DNA of 64,000 nt from Desulfuromonadales bacterium (GCA_013349405.1 DUZS01000015.1:1-64000), one strand, 5' to 3'. Counted from the first letter of the stretch, positions 1 to 9,938 are shown. Translations and numbers: made by a program. The notes: generated by a model not told the origin, from the letters alone.

Positions 1-271
1 CACTGGTATTGTTATTGAAACTGTTGTCGGCGAGGTCGGCACGTCCCCAGCCGTAGAGGTGCAGGGACAGGTTGCCGTCAGCCAGTTTGTCGGCGGTCAG
101 GCCAAGAAACTGGGTGGCGGGGGCAAGGGTCTCATTCGCGCCACCGGAAACGTCGCGCTTGCCGATGCCGAGCAGGGTACTGGAGTCAACGGTGATATCT
201 GCCGCCAGGACGCCGTACGGCGCTGCAGCAAGAGAAGCTGCGCAGAGCAGGGTGCAACAGGTTTTCTTCAT
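1..271 (-). CDS. Secreted outer-membrane-type protein, N-terminal part (cut by window edge)
   Basis: The 90 visible codons start at ATG 271 behind a good ribosome binding site (AGGAG, 7-8 bases upstream). They open with a classical signal peptide: MKKTCC, a hydrophobic Ala/Leu stretch, then a likely cleavage site after VLAA. The mature start (DITVDSSTLLGIGKRD) and a later LHLYGWGRADL stretch look like the first strands of an outer-membrane beta-barrel, which is inference only. It lies downstream of flhB on the same strand, 136 bases away, so it may be a separate transcript. The gene continues beyond the left edge and its function cannot be named. Confidence 0.7.
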   Translation of the reverse strand, partial: MKKTCCTLLCAASLAAAPYGVLAADITVDSSTLLGIGKRDVSGGANETLAPATQFLGLTADKLADGNLSLHLYGWGRADLADNSFNNNTS

Positions 272-407
272 GGAGTGGCTCCTGTAAGAAGGGAAATGTG
301 GAAAGCGGCAAGGATCAAGCCGGGATTTATTTAATTTTTCTTATTTTATAACAGCTCGGGTTGCTTTTATCAGTAAAGACGCAGTTAATCAATATAAAAA
401 TCGTGCG

Positions 408-1481
408 TCACACCTTCCCCTTCAGTTTATAAACGTACGCCAGTACCTCGGCAACGGCGGCATAGAGGGCTTCCGGAATCGGCTCGTTTTCTTTGACCTG
501 GTCATACAGTTCACGAGCCAGGAAGCGGTTTTCCACAAGGGTAATGCTGTGTTCACGGGCAATTTTTTTGATCGCCTCCGCCATAATATCCATGCCTTTA
601 CCGAGTACGACCGGAGCGACCATCTTCTGACGATCATATTTCAGCGCAACGGCAAAGTGAGTCGGGTTGGTAATGACAACATCGGCCAGCGGTATTATTT
701 TAGTCATGCGGCGGTGTGCCATCTGGTACTGCATCTTCTTGATTTTCCCTTTTATTTCCGGGTTACCTTCTGATTCCTTATGCTCGTCCTTGACCTCCTG
801 CTTGGTCATTTTCAGTTTTTCAATATACTGCCATTTAACATACAGCAGGTCCAGCAGGCCGAGAACGATCATGATGCCACAGGTATGAATGACGATCTTG
901 AATGCAATGTGGCCGACAAAGTTGAATATAGTTTGAATATCAGCTTCTGCAAGAAAGGTGATATTCTGCATTTCATCGCGCACGACACCGTATGCGATCC
1001 AGGCAACGACCACCAGTTTGAGCAGCGACTTAAGCATCTCAACCAGGGCATCCTTATTAAAAAGCCTGCCGAAGCCGCTCAACGGATTCAGTTTGTTGAA
1101 GCTTAATTTCAGGCGTGATGTCTGAAATTCAAATCTGCCGTTGTCCTGAATAAGCTTGGAAACCACCGCCGTAGCTATGATTGTTACGATGAGGGGGGCA
1201 AGCAGCAGCGCAATAGTACCGAACAGCTTGACAACCATCACATGCAGATTTGCCTCGGTCATCTGGAAGTTGCCCAACGTTGACAGAATTGTTGACGTAC
1301 TCTGTTTGAGGCCATCCATCATGAAACTGCCGAACATATAGAGGCTGATGATACCGGTGAGCAGCGTGAGTGACGACGTCAGCATCTGGCTCATTGGCGG
1401 CGGACTGTCTTCCCGTGACTTCTCCAGCCGCTTGCCGGTCGGCTGTTCGGTTTTTGAGTGTTTATCTGAATCGTCAGCCGT
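408..1481 (-). CDS. flhB: Flagellar export switch protein FlhB
   Basis: FlhB is the autocleaving membrane subunit of the flagellar type III export gate and switches the substrate class from hook to filament. The NPTH autocleavage motif is present near residue 272, preceded by four hydrophobic segments and followed by the usual soluble domain. The conserved FlhB N-terminus (ADDSDK..KTEQPTGKRLEKSRE) lies upstream of the first ATG (1394), in frame right after the fliR stop. No ATG, GTG or TTG occurs there. The codon at the expected position is ACG (1479-1481), seven bases after a GGGGGG Shine-Dalgarno-like run. I therefore place the start at ACG, giving 357 residues, normal for the family. If 1394 is used, the protein loses 29 conserved residues. 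Confidence 0.9.
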   Translation of the reverse strand, partial: TADDSDKHSKTEQPTGKRLEKSREDSPPPMSQMLTSSLTLLTGIISLYMFGSFMMDGLKQSTSTILSTLGNFQMTEANLHVMVVKLFGTIALLLAPLIVTIIATAVVSKLIQDNGRFEFQTSRLKLSFNKLNPLSGFGRLFNKDALVEMLKSLLKLVVVAWIAYGVVRDEMQNITFLAEADIQTIFNFVGHIAFKIVIHTCGIMIVLGLLDLLYVKWQYIEKLKMTKQEVKDEHKESEGNPEIKGKIKKMQYQMAHRRMTKIIPLADVVITNPTHFAVALKYDRQKMVAPVVLGKGMDIMAEAIKKIAREHSITLVENRFLARELYDQVKENEPIPEALYAAVAEVLAYVYKLKGKV

Positions 1482-1484
1482 AGG

Positions 1485-2279
1485 TCATCCCCCCTTTGCC
1501 ATGAGGCGAAAGAGTGCGGCTATTTGCGCCGATAATTGTCCGAAGGACACCTCCAGAACATGGAAAAATATTGTCAGAGTCATGCCGAGAATCACCAGGC
1601 CGAGTCCGACGTTGAGCGGCAGACTGATCATGAAAATATTCATCTGTGGAAAAGCACGGGCCATGATGCCAAGCGCTACTGTGGTAAGGAGCAGTGCCAC
1701 CATAACCGGGGCAGCCAGGCGGATGCCAATGATAAAAATATCAGCCGTACGCATAACGAGAAAATTCACCAGCTCGCCACTCAAACGCCACCCGCCGAGC
1801 GGAATGACTTTAAAGCTGTCCATAATTGCCCGGATAAACAGGTGGTGAATATTAAGAGACAGAAACATGAGTGTCGCAAACAGCGTCTGGACAACGGACA
1901 TGATCTGGGTTTGCGTCCCCCGGGAGGGATCAAGTATTGATGAAATGGTGAGCCCCATCTGCATGCCGATGATCTGGCCGCTGAATTCAACCGCCGCAAA
2001 AATGATTTGAGTTATGAATGCCAGCGTCAGGCCGATCATTACTTCGCTAAAGGCCAGCAAGGCGAGGGTGAAAACATCCGAAGGCATTTGAGGCAGGGCC
2101 ACTGAAAGCGTCGGGAAGCAGACGAGTGCGATCATGAGAACGATGAGCGCTTTTATGCGGGTCGGCACAACTTTCCCGCCGAAAACCGGAAGAGCGGCAA
2201 AAATCCCGGCCACGCGACTTACGACCAGCATATAAAATATGACTTCTCGGGGTGACGGAAAGGGGAGGAGCGGAAACAT
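1485..2279 (-). CDS. fliR: Flagellar export apparatus protein FliR
   Basis: FliR is part of the FliP-FliQ-FliR export gate in the cytoplasmic membrane. The 264-residue product has the FliR opening (PFPSPREVIFYMLVVSRVAGIFAALPVFGG), about six hydrophobic segments, and a conserved interior (FSGQIIGMQMGLTISSILDP). It lies six bases after fliQ and its TGA stop is in the same frame as the following flhB, so the two proteins are separated by one stop codon plus one codon before the FlhB start. FliR-FlhB fusions are known in some bacteria; here they remain separate unless the stop is read through. Confidence 0.96.
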   Translation of the reverse strand: MFPLLPFPSPREVIFYMLVVSRVAGIFAALPVFGGKVVPTRIKALIVLMIALVCFPTLSVALPQMPSDVFTLALLAFSEVMIGLTLAFITQIIFAAVEFSGQIIGMQMGLTISSILDPSRGTQTQIMSVVQTLFATLMFLSLNIHHLFIRAIMDSFKVIPLGGWRLSGELVNFLVMRTADIFIIGIRLAAPVMVALLLTTVALGIMARAFPQMNIFMISLPLNVGLGLVILGMTLTIFFHVLEVSFGQLSAQIAALFRLMAKGG

Positions 2280-2285
2280 GGGAGG

Positions 2286-2555
2286 CTAACGCCTCATAGT
2301 GGCAATAAACGAGTAGATTTCACGGGTAAAGTCACTCATGTAGCTCATCATCCAGGGGAAGAAAATGATCATGGCAATCATGACGGCAATGATTTTCGGA
2401 GCGAAAGCAAGTGTCGCTTCGTTAATTGAGGTGACGGCCTGAAAGATACTGATGATGAGGCCGACAATCAAACTGGCGATCAGGAGCGGAGCAGCCAGTA
2501 ATAAAGTGGCTTCAAAGCTGCGCCGGGCGAGTTGTACGACAAGTTCGGGAGTCAT
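2286..2555 (-). CDS. fliQ: Flagellar export apparatus protein FliQ
   Basis: This 89-residue protein has two membrane helices with the conserved FliQ pattern (MTPELVVQLARRSFEATLLLAAPLLIA at the start, a second helix at about 50-75, and FPWMM). It is the small subunit of the FliPQR gate. The usual length for the family is about 89-90 residues. It sits between fliP (8 bases) and fliR (6 bases), which is the standard gene order. Confidence 0.97.
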   Translation of the reverse strand: MTPELVVQLARRSFEATLLLAAPLLIASLIVGLIISIFQAVTSINEATLAFAPKIIAVMIAMIIFFPWMMSYMSDFTREIYSFIATMRR

Positions 2556-2563
2556 TAAATCAC

Positions 2564-3343
2564 CTAGCCAAAGCTTTTAACCAGCGAGCTGATAACCAGC
2601 CCCCAGCCATCAACAAGCACAAAGAGCAGTATTTTGAACGGGAGCGAAATCATGACCGGCGGTAGCATCATCATCCCCATCGACATCAGGACTGACGCCA
2701 CGACCATATCAACAACGATAAAAGGAATATAGATCAGAAATCCGATCTGAAACGCCGTGCGCAGTTCAGAAATCATAAAAGCCGGGATGATGGTCAAGGT
2801 CGGAATATCTTCAGCATTCTTTGGTCTCTGCAGCTTTGAGAGGCTCACAAAGAGTGCCAGATCTTTTTCACGGGTCTGGGACAGCATAAACATGCGTACC
2901 GGCCTGACCGCCCTCTCCATTGCCTGCTCCTGGCTGATCAACTGCGCCTTCCATGGCTGATAGGCGTCCTTGTTGATCTGCTGCCAGACCGGCGTCATGA
3001 TGAAAAATGTCAAAAACATCGATAACGCCAGAATAATCTGGTTTGAAGGGGCAGCCTGAGTACCCATGGCCGTACGCAGAAACGACAGCACCACCGAAAT
3101 CCGGGTAAACGATGTGGTCATGATCAACAGGCCCGGAGCAAGCGACATGATTGTCAAGAGCAGGAAGATCTGCATCGTCACGGCAACATCATTCGGTTTT
3201 GTGGCGGTGCCGACCCCGATGCTGACCGACGGAAACGGCACAGGTGCAGAATACGCCACTGCTCCGGCCGTCAGCAGCAGGGCGGTCAGGCTGAAAATCA
3301 AGGCGCGTTTTGTGATCTGCCTGTTTGTCAGGTTGGATGTCAT
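2564..3343 (-). CDS. fliP: Flagellar export apparatus protein FliP
   Basis: FliP forms the pentameric core of the export gate. The 259 residues start with a signal-sequence-like hydrophobic segment and carry the family signatures FTRISVVLSFLRTAMG and FMISELRTAFQIGFLIYIPF. The start codon overlaps the fliO stop by four bases (ATGA type), implying translational coupling. Length and gene position are normal for FliP, and nothing unusual was seen. Confidence 0.97.
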   Translation of the reverse strand: MTSNLTNRQITKRALIFSLTALLLTAGAVAYSAPVPFPSVSIGVGTATKPNDVAVTMQIFLLLTIMSLAPGLLIMTTSFTRISVVLSFLRTAMGTQAAPSNQIILALSMFLTFFIMTPVWQQINKDAYQPWKAQLISQEQAMERAVRPVRMFMLSQTREKDLALFVSLSKLQRPKNAEDIPTLTIIPAFMISELRTAFQIGFLIYIPFIVVDMVVASVLMSMGMMMLPPVMISLPFKILLFVLVDGWGLVISSLVKSFG

Positions 3344-3759
3344 GATGTCTGTCTCAAGCGTGTCAGTAGTGCTGCGAAACTGCTTTGCTCCGGCTTCTCT
3401 TCAATAATTTCGACATCTTCAAGCATGTCAATCTGTTTAACAAGAGTAAGACCGCTCTCGCTACTGGAGAGCAGCAGGTACTCGCCACCGACTTCAATTA
3501 GCAGCAGGGCCTTCTTCGGCCCGAAATAGCGTGTTTCGACAAGACGAATATGCTTTGAATGCAGCTGCTGCCCGATTGGCAAACCTTTCATCAATTTGCT
3601 TGAAAAATGCCATGTGATGAGAATAAGGCCGACAACAAGGGCCAGGGCCGCAATCATTTGCAGAAAACTTGCCAGAAAACTGAATTCCGGCACGGAACTT
3701 TCGGCAGCGGACACAATGGAAGGAAGGATAACGAGAAGTGCGGAAGCCGCACGTTTCAC
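3340..3759 (-). CDS. fliO: Flagellar biosynthesis protein FliO
   Basis: This 139-residue protein has an N-terminal signal-like stretch, one membrane helix at about residues 28-50, and a cytoplasmic domain with the FliO pattern (HIRLVETRYFGPKKALLLIEVGGEYLLLSSSESG). FliO assists assembly of the FliP complex. It overlaps fliN upstream and fliP downstream by four bases each, so it is tightly coupled inside the export block. FliO is poorly conserved, but position and motif agree. Confidence 0.92.
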   Translation of the reverse strand: MKRAASALLVILPSIVSAAESSVPEFSFLASFLQMIAALALVVGLILITWHFSSKLMKGLPIGQQLHSKHIRLVETRYFGPKKALLLIEVGGEYLLLSSSESGLTLVKQIDMLEDVEIIEEKPEQSSFAALLTRLRQTS

Positions 3760-4055
3760 AGAATTTTCTCCACCCGCTCATTTGGTGCAATAATATCAAT
3801 GAGACGCACACCGAACTTCTCGTTGACAACAACCGCTTCGCCGCGCGCAACCAGTTTGGAATTGACAAAAATATCCAGCGGTTCACCAGCCAGTTTGGTT
3901 AATTCGACTACGGCACCTTGATTCAACTGCAGAATATCCTTGACCAGCAGCTTGGTTCTCCCCAGTTCCACACTTACCTGTAACGGAATATCGAGGATAA
4001 AGTCGAGATTTTTCTTGTCAAGCGTGGTTTCATTTGCTTCAGGTATATCACTCAC
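3756..4055 (-). CDS. fliN: Flagellar motor switch protein FliN
   Basis: FliN is the C-ring protein that, with FliM and FliG, sets the direction of rotation. The 99 residues contain a single SpoA domain (LDFILDIPLQVSVELGRTKL.. LVARGEAVVVNEKFGVRLIDI). The start is GTG at 4055, sharing a base with the fliM TAG stop. This is the short, single-domain FliN; the longer FliY form is absent at this position. Confidence 0.96.
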   Translation of the reverse strand: MSDIPEANETTLDKKNLDFILDIPLQVSVELGRTKLLVKDILQLNQGAVVELTKLAGEPLDIFVNSKLVARGEAVVVNEKFGVRLIDIIAPNERVEKIL

Positions 4056-5044
4056 TACTGCCCCCTCTCATTACAAATCTTACTGATCTGAACGGCTTTG
4101 TTACCATGCTTGATACCCGGTATGCCGAAATATTTTGGTATTCCCTCGACTTTGACTAACATGTCACTTGAACAGCCCTTATCAAGTACGATAGTATCTC
4201 CCGGAGCAAGATCGAGCAGTTCGCGCAGTGTGATAAGAGCGTTGCCCATCTCGACGGAAGCTTCCAGCGGGGCTTCAAGAATTTCATTAGAAAGCCGGGA
4301 TGACCAGAGTGGATCGACCGCCATCAAATCGAATTGCATACCGGTTTTGAGCTTGTCCCGAATAGGATCGACGGTCATATACGGCACGGCAAACATCATA
4401 TTTCCGGAGATATCACCCGCCTGAATTTTGAGAGCCATGGTTACGATCTGGTATTCCGGCGGGACTATATTGAGCAGACGCGGATTGGTTTCCATGCGTA
4501 ACAGGCTCATGCGGGTCTGACAGAGGGGAGCCCAGGCTTTTTCAAAATCCACCAGGAGATCAATAACCAGCTTTTCCATCAATTTCAGTTCAATCAAGGT
4601 AAAGAGACGATTGGCAGCCGGAGCTTTTGTACTGCCGGTGCCGCCGAGAAGAGTGTCAACCAGAGATACGACCAGGTTATTGTCAAGGGATATAAGGGCG
4701 GCACCCTTAAGTGGTTCAATCTTGAAAATACCCATGCAGACAGGTGTAGGAAGTGTCTGAAGGAAATCATCAAATTTATAGGAACGGGCCCCGATTTTTT
4801 TTATATCAACTGATTTACGCAGGCGGTTTGAAAAATTGACCCGGTAGGTACGGAGAAAACTGTCGTAAATAATATCTAAATTCGGGGTTGAACCCTTTTG
4901 AGCATCCGCATTGATCAGGTCATACTTGAGTACAGCACCCTCTGCCTTTGTGAGCTCCTTCTCCGGTTCAATCCGGCCCTCAAATACGGCATTAAGCAGG
5001 GCCTCAATTTCAGCTTTTGTAAGTATTTTTTCCATGGCAGCCAT
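4055..5044 (-). CDS. fliM: Flagellar motor switch protein FliM
   Basis: This C-ring protein binds phosphorylated CheY through its N-terminal peptide. The 329 residues show the CheY-binding type N-terminus (MEKILTKAEIEALLNAV), a CheC-like middle domain, and a C-terminal SpoA domain similar to FliN. Two starts are possible, ATG 5044 and ATG 5035; the second gives the N-terminus usual in the family (MEKIL...), and neither has a strong ribosome binding site. The gene lies seven bases after fliL and overlaps fliN by one base. Confidence 0.96.
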   Translation of the reverse strand: MAAMEKILTKAEIEALLNAVFEGRIEPEKELTKAEGAVLKYDLINADAQKGSTPNLDIIYDSFLRTYRVNFSNRLRKSVDIKKIGARSYKFDDFLQTLPTPVCMGIFKIEPLKGAALISLDNNLVVSLVDTLLGGTGSTKAPAANRLFTLIELKLMEKLVIDLLVDFEKAWAPLCQTRMSLLRMETNPRLLNIVPPEYQIVTMALKIQAGDISGNMMFAVPYMTVDPIRDKLKTGMQFDLMAVDPLWSSRLSNEILEAPLEASVEMGNALITLRELLDLAPGDTIVLDKGCSSDMLVKVEGIPKYFGIPGIKHGNKAVQISKICNERGQ

Positions 5045-5051
5045 TCAGTGT

Positions 5052-5636
5052 CTACTGGACCACGAAATCAGTGAAATAGACCTTCGCTATCTTGCCGGGA
5101 GGGATGTTCTTATTTATTGCCGTCATTATTTCATCTTTAAGCGTATTTTTTCCCTGAACATCCTGAATATCCTGAAGTGTTTTTGCGCTGAGCAAAATCA
5201 GCAATGAATCACGAATAGAAGCCAGTCGAGCATCCAGTTCCGTTTTTATGGCGGGACTGACCATTTCAAGTTCAATTTTGACCTTGAGATAGCGCAATTC
5301 CTGGCCGTCATAAATATTTACGATGAATGGATCCAGCGGGAATATATTTGCAGAAGGCCCCGCAGCTGCTCCTGCTGCAGGAGCACCATGGCCGCCTGCA
5401 GCCGCTGCGCCATGACCGCCTGCAGCGGCGGGAGCGGCGGCACCATGGCCGCCTTCTGCCTGGGCGACTTCACCCTCTTTCTGCACCTTTTTATCCCCTT
5501 TACCAAGCATCATAAAGGCAACAACACCAATAATCAGAGCAACAGCCACCGCTGCGCCAATAATGATGAGCTTCTTTTTTTTGCCGCCGTCGTCTTCGAC
5601 TTCTGCTTCTGCCGGAACCTGCTCTTCTTTGGCCAT
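5052..5636 (-). CDS. fliL: Flagellar basal body-associated protein FliL
   Basis: FliL surrounds the stator around the rod and affects torque. The 194 residues comprise a charged cytoplasmic N-terminus, one membrane helix (about 24-45) and a periplasmic FliL domain (NIFPLDPFIVNIYD..., ending TDFVVQ). Between helix and domain lies a low-complexity Ala/Gly/His stretch with about four copies of a GGHGA unit (about residues 62-90), which FliL proteins normally lack. It is probably a flexible or metal-tinted linker. A strong GGAGG ribosome binding site precedes ATG 5636. Confidence 0.94.
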   Translation of the reverse strand: MAKEEQVPAEAEVEDDGGKKKKLIIIGAAVAVALIIGVVAFMMLGKGDKKVQKEGEVAQAEGGHGAAAPAAAGGHGAAAAGGHGAPAAGAAAGPSANIFPLDPFIVNIYDGQELRYLKVKIELEMVSPAIKTELDARLASIRDSLLILLSAKTLQDIQDVQGKNTLKDEIMTAINKNIPPGKIAKVYFTDFVVQ

Positions 5637-5727
5637 ATCATCCTCCGCGAATGGATAATGAATTCAATGGATTAAATTGTAGATGCACTATGTAAAACGA
5701 TTTCATAGTTTTTGCAACTATTTAAAC

Positions 5728-5781
5728 GGGGACGGAGGCATGTCCCGATTTATCGGAACACCCCCCCGCCTGCATTACCTG
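5728..5781. repeat. Degenerate palindromic repeat element
   Basis: The 158-base gap between fliL and the flgE-like gene holds a left arm beginning GGGGACGGAGGCATGTCCCGAT. A decayed right arm follows after two bases (ATCGG-AC, then a C-rich run). The arms can form a hairpin within the polycistronic message, so it may act as a partial terminator or mRNA stabiliser. It looks like an interspersed palindrome that has lost part of one arm. Other copies of this exact type were not found in the window. Confidence 0.5.
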
Positions 5782-5794
5782 GAAAACAGAAGAA

Positions 5795-6709
5795 TTAACG
5801 CTTGATATTCAGAACTTCCTGCATCATTTCATCCGAGGTCGTGATCGTTTTTGAATTGGCTGAATATGCCCGCTGCGTCTGGATCATCTTGACGAATTCA
5901 CTGGCAAGGTCGACGTTGCTCAACTCAAGGTTGCTGGAGATAATCTGTTCGGTTGAGCCGTTCGGGCCGCCTATAACCGGTGTTCCCGAGCCACCGACAA
6001 CAACACCGGATTCACGGTAGAGTGAACCGCCAACTTTTACCAAGCCGGGAGGATTGGGTATATTCGCTGTGCCTACGAATACTGTCGGGACGGTCAAAAC
6101 GGGAGGTGCACCGTTGCCATCATAGAATACGGTTGCGCTGTTGCCTCTTGAATCAGCGTAAAGGAGACTCATTTCCCCCTTGGTGCTGACACTGATTACT
6201 TTCTGAAAATCGAGCACAATGGGGGGGACGGTTGGCGGAACGGTTGCCGGGGGGGTATAGGTTGGCGTAAACACAATCGGCTTACTTTGAGAATCAAGTA
6301 CGTTAAAGTTGTCAGGAGTGATCAGGTTCCTGCCGGTATTGTCCACACGGAAGGAACCGGCACGGGTATAATAGGCGCCGGTAGCAGGTACCGCTGCGTT
6401 TGCAGTTGTTCCCGGCGCTGCTACGGCAAAGAACTCTTTACCCTGAATGAAGAGGTCCGTTGGTGATGTTGTTGTTTCCATCGAACTTTGGGAAAAGATG
6501 GTATCCACTTTCTGAATCTGCACGCCATGGCCGATCTGACCGACAGCGACGTTGCCGATCGTCGTTGACAGGACATCCGAGAACAGCATCCGGGATCCTT
6601 TGAAACCGATAGTATTGACGTTGGCAATATTGTTGCCGATAACACTCATTCCTTCTGCCTGGTTAAGTAAGCCACTGACTCCGGTAAACATCGTAGATGT
6701 AAGACTCAT
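5795..6709 (-). CDS. flgE: Flagellar hook protein, short FlgE-like
   Basis: The 304-residue protein starts with the hook/rod family signature (MFTGVSGLLNQAEGMSVIGNNIANVNTIGFKGS), has the FlgE-type SQSSMETTTSPTDLFIQGKEFF segment, and ends in the conserved helix (EFVKMIQTQRAYSANSKTITTSDEMMQEVLNI). It follows flgD and the flagellar operon protein, the normal place of flgE. Typical FlgE is about 400 residues or more, so the variable surface domain between the conserved ends is much reduced here. FlgF/FlgG-type rod proteins share the same ends; gene order favours hook. Confidence 0.85.
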   Translation of the reverse strand: MSLTSTMFTGVSGLLNQAEGMSVIGNNIANVNTIGFKGSRMLFSDVLSTTIGNVAVGQIGHGVQIQKVDTIFSQSSMETTTSPTDLFIQGKEFFAVAAPGTTANAAVPATGAYYTRAGSFRVDNTGRNLITPDNFNVLDSQSKPIVFTPTYTPPATVPPTVPPIVLDFQKVISVSTKGEMSLLYADSRGNSATVFYDGNGAPPVLTVPTVFVGTANIPNPPGLVKVGGSLYRESGVVVGGSGTPVIGGPNGSTEQIISSNLELSNVDLASEFVKMIQTQRAYSANSKTITTSDEMMQEVLNIKR

Positions 6710-6809
6710 GGTGTTGCCTCCTGTTTCTTTTTTTTGAGTGTGGGTGAAGCGTGTCAGTCGGACAGCGCTTCAGGGCTTCCTCAAGGAGGGCCGGCCCGGT
6801 ACAACTAAG

Positions 6810-7196
6810 CTAAATAATGACTGCTGAATCAATGTTGGTAAAGACGTTGCCCCGCATCTGCGTCTTATCAAGAGCGGTTACTACCGTGCGATTCCTGACA
6901 CTGACAACCAGTGCCGCATCGCCCATCATCACCAGAGACTCCTTGCCCCCTTTTTGAGCCACGCTGGTTACCGCTCCTTCGAGATTTGCGAGTTCTGCGG
7001 GTGAAAACGTAATATTTCGCGCCCGAAGTCGATCCTGGGCATGCTGAGAAAATTTGACCCCCTGTGCTGGAAGTTTTTGATCCAGAACCTGAGCAAACGG
7101 TGAATTAACGGTCTGGCCTGATACCGGTTTCTGTTGTTGCGGGCGGGCGGGCCTGCCCGGTTGAACCGGATTTGGAATAAAAATCTGATCTACCAT
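6810..7196 (-). CDS. Flagellar operon protein (TIGR02530 type)
   Basis: This 128-residue protein shows the features of the small flagellar operon protein found between flgD and flgE in many bacteria: a Pro/Gln-rich N-terminus and a conserved core (GVKFSQHAQDRLRARNITFS...) ending in NRTVVTALDKTQMRGNVFTNIDSAVII. Its molecular role is not established. It starts six bases after the flgD stop, so it is co-translated with the hook-cap gene. Confidence 0.88.
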   Translation of the reverse strand: MVDQIFIPNPVQPGRPARPQQQKPVSGQTVNSPFAQVLDQKLPAQGVKFSQHAQDRLRARNITFSPAELANLEGAVTSVAQKGGKESLVMMGDAALVVSVRNRTVVTALDKTQMRGNVFTNIDSAVII

Positions 7197-7202
7197 TGTT
7201 TG

Positions 7203-7862
7203 TTACACCCCCATACTGATGACATCACTTAACGCCACGGAAGTAGCGCCGATAGACAGCTGCGGTGTGCTGCCGGAGAGATTGACACCATCAACTCTTC
7301 CTGTGGTGTATGTGGTTGCCGGGAGAGTTTTGCCGCTGGCATCAGTGGCGCGAACCATAAATGTGTATGCTCCGGCGGGAAGTAATGCACCGCTCGTATC
7401 ACGGCCATCCCAGGAGAATACTTTGTCACCCGCTGTATTTGCCCCGAGCTCGGTGGTCCGTACCACTTTACCCGATGCGTCGACAACTGCGAGCTGAGTA
7501 GCTGCTGACGGGAGCGAAAGGCTAAATTCCAGGGTAGATGGCGTGCTGCCGTCAAACGATGCGGCATTACCATTCGCTTTGACATCTTTACCAATGAAAG
7601 AAACCGCTGTCAGGCTGATGGAGTTATTTTGTGCCTTGAGCAGGTTATTCAATGACGTATTGCTGTTATACGACTGCTCAACCAGAGACAGCTGCGAAAG
7701 CTGATCCAGCATGGCACTCGGGTCTTGCGGTTTCATAGGATCCTGGTACTGCAGTTGGGCAATAAACAACTTCATGAAATCATCCTTGTTCATTCCCAGC
7801 GATTTTTTCATGGCCGCTTGTGCCGAAGCTGCATCCGTTGTTGCTGTTACTGTGCTTACCAT
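7203..7862 (-). CDS. flgD: Flagellar hook-capping protein FlgD
   Basis: FlgD forms the cap under which hook subunits polymerise. The 219 residues include the conserved N-terminal motif (DDFMKLFIAQLQYQDPMKPQDPSAMLDQLSQLS) and a C-terminal Ig/tudor-like part with FSWDGRDTSGALLPAGAYTF. I chose ATG 7862 because it follows a GAGGTGAG ribosome binding site and lies 16 bases after the fliK stop. The open frame extends 35 codons further without FlgD-like sequence. Confidence 0.95.
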   Translation of the reverse strand: MVSTVTATTDAASAQAAMKKSLGMNKDDFMKLFIAQLQYQDPMKPQDPSAMLDQLSQLSLVEQSYNSNTSLNNLLKAQNNSISLTAVSFIGKDVKANGNAASFDGSTPSTLEFSLSLPSAATQLAVVDASGKVVRTTELGANTAGDKVFSWDGRDTSGALLPAGAYTFMVRATDASGKTLPATTYTTGRVDGVNLSGSTPQLSIGATSVALSDVISMGV

Positions 7863-7878
7863 TGTTCTCACCTCACTC

Positions 7879-9291
<1,413 letters not shown>

Positions 9292-9359
9292 TAGTTTTCA
9301 CCTCCTTTCTTGATGGATTTTTTATGGAGTGGACCCTGTTTTTGTCCATAAAATTGAAA

Positions 9360-9938
9360 TTATTTCACCTGCATATTGTCGCTCACCCACTTTATGAGAC
9401 GTGGCTGGCTGATAAACGGTGCCAGCTTTGCAACACTCTTGGTATCCAGCCTGCTCAAGAGAATAAGCGCCATATCTTCTTTCAGTGAATCGATCATCCT
9501 GGCGGACTGTTCACTCTTCATGGTTTTAAACAGCTTAACCATTTTAGTGATCTTTTCATCCTGTAGTTTCTTCTGTGCTTCAGACTGTGCCTTTACGGTA
9601 TCGTCAAGTCTTTTCTTGCTCTCTTCAAGAGCTTTTACCTGAGCTTCAAGTTTATCGCTCAGTTTTTTCAGTTCCTGTTCTTTTGCCGCAAGGGCAGCCT
9701 CTTTCTCGGCCAACTGCTGACGCCGGGCATCCTGAAGGGCTTTTTCTTCGCGAGCGGCTCTCGTCGCATTAATCGGCTGCGGACTCGCCGGGGCGCTCTC
9801 TCTGCCCGCCTCGGCAGGAGCCTTTGCCGCAGTTTCATTCTGAACGGCAGCAGTGGCAAAAAGGGCGGGCATAACATACGGAGTCACAACAACGGCACCC
9901 GCCACCAAGAACAGTGTTATCTGTTTCTTCTGAATCAC
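9360..9938 (-). CDS. MotE-like flagellar protein (MgtE N-domain type)
   Basis: This 192-residue protein has an N-terminal membrane anchor or signal (about 8-30) and a long charged coiled coil (about 60-130, repeated KALEESKKRLDD-type heptads). A C-terminal MgtE-N-like domain follows (KLFKTMKSEQSARMIDSLKEDMALILLSRLDTKSVAKLAPF). This architecture matches the family named MotE in COG annotation, encoded after fliJ in many flagellar operons. Overlap of four bases with fliJ shows translational coupling. A role in periplasmic motor assembly is inferred from the family. Confidence 0.85.
   Translation of the reverse strand: MIQKKQITLFLVAGAVVVTPYVMPALFATAAVQNETAAKAPAEAGRESAPASPQPINATRAAREEKALQDARRQQLAEKEAALAAKEQELKKLSDKLEAQVKALEESKKRLDDTVKAQSEAQKKLQDEKITKMVKLFKTMKSEQSARMIDSLKEDMALILLSRLDTKSVAKLAPFISQPRLIKWVSDNMQVK

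Noticed and set aside
59-334. Two plus-strand open frames at the left edge
   Set aside because: They are antisense to a minus-strand gene start with signal peptide and a good ribosome binding site.
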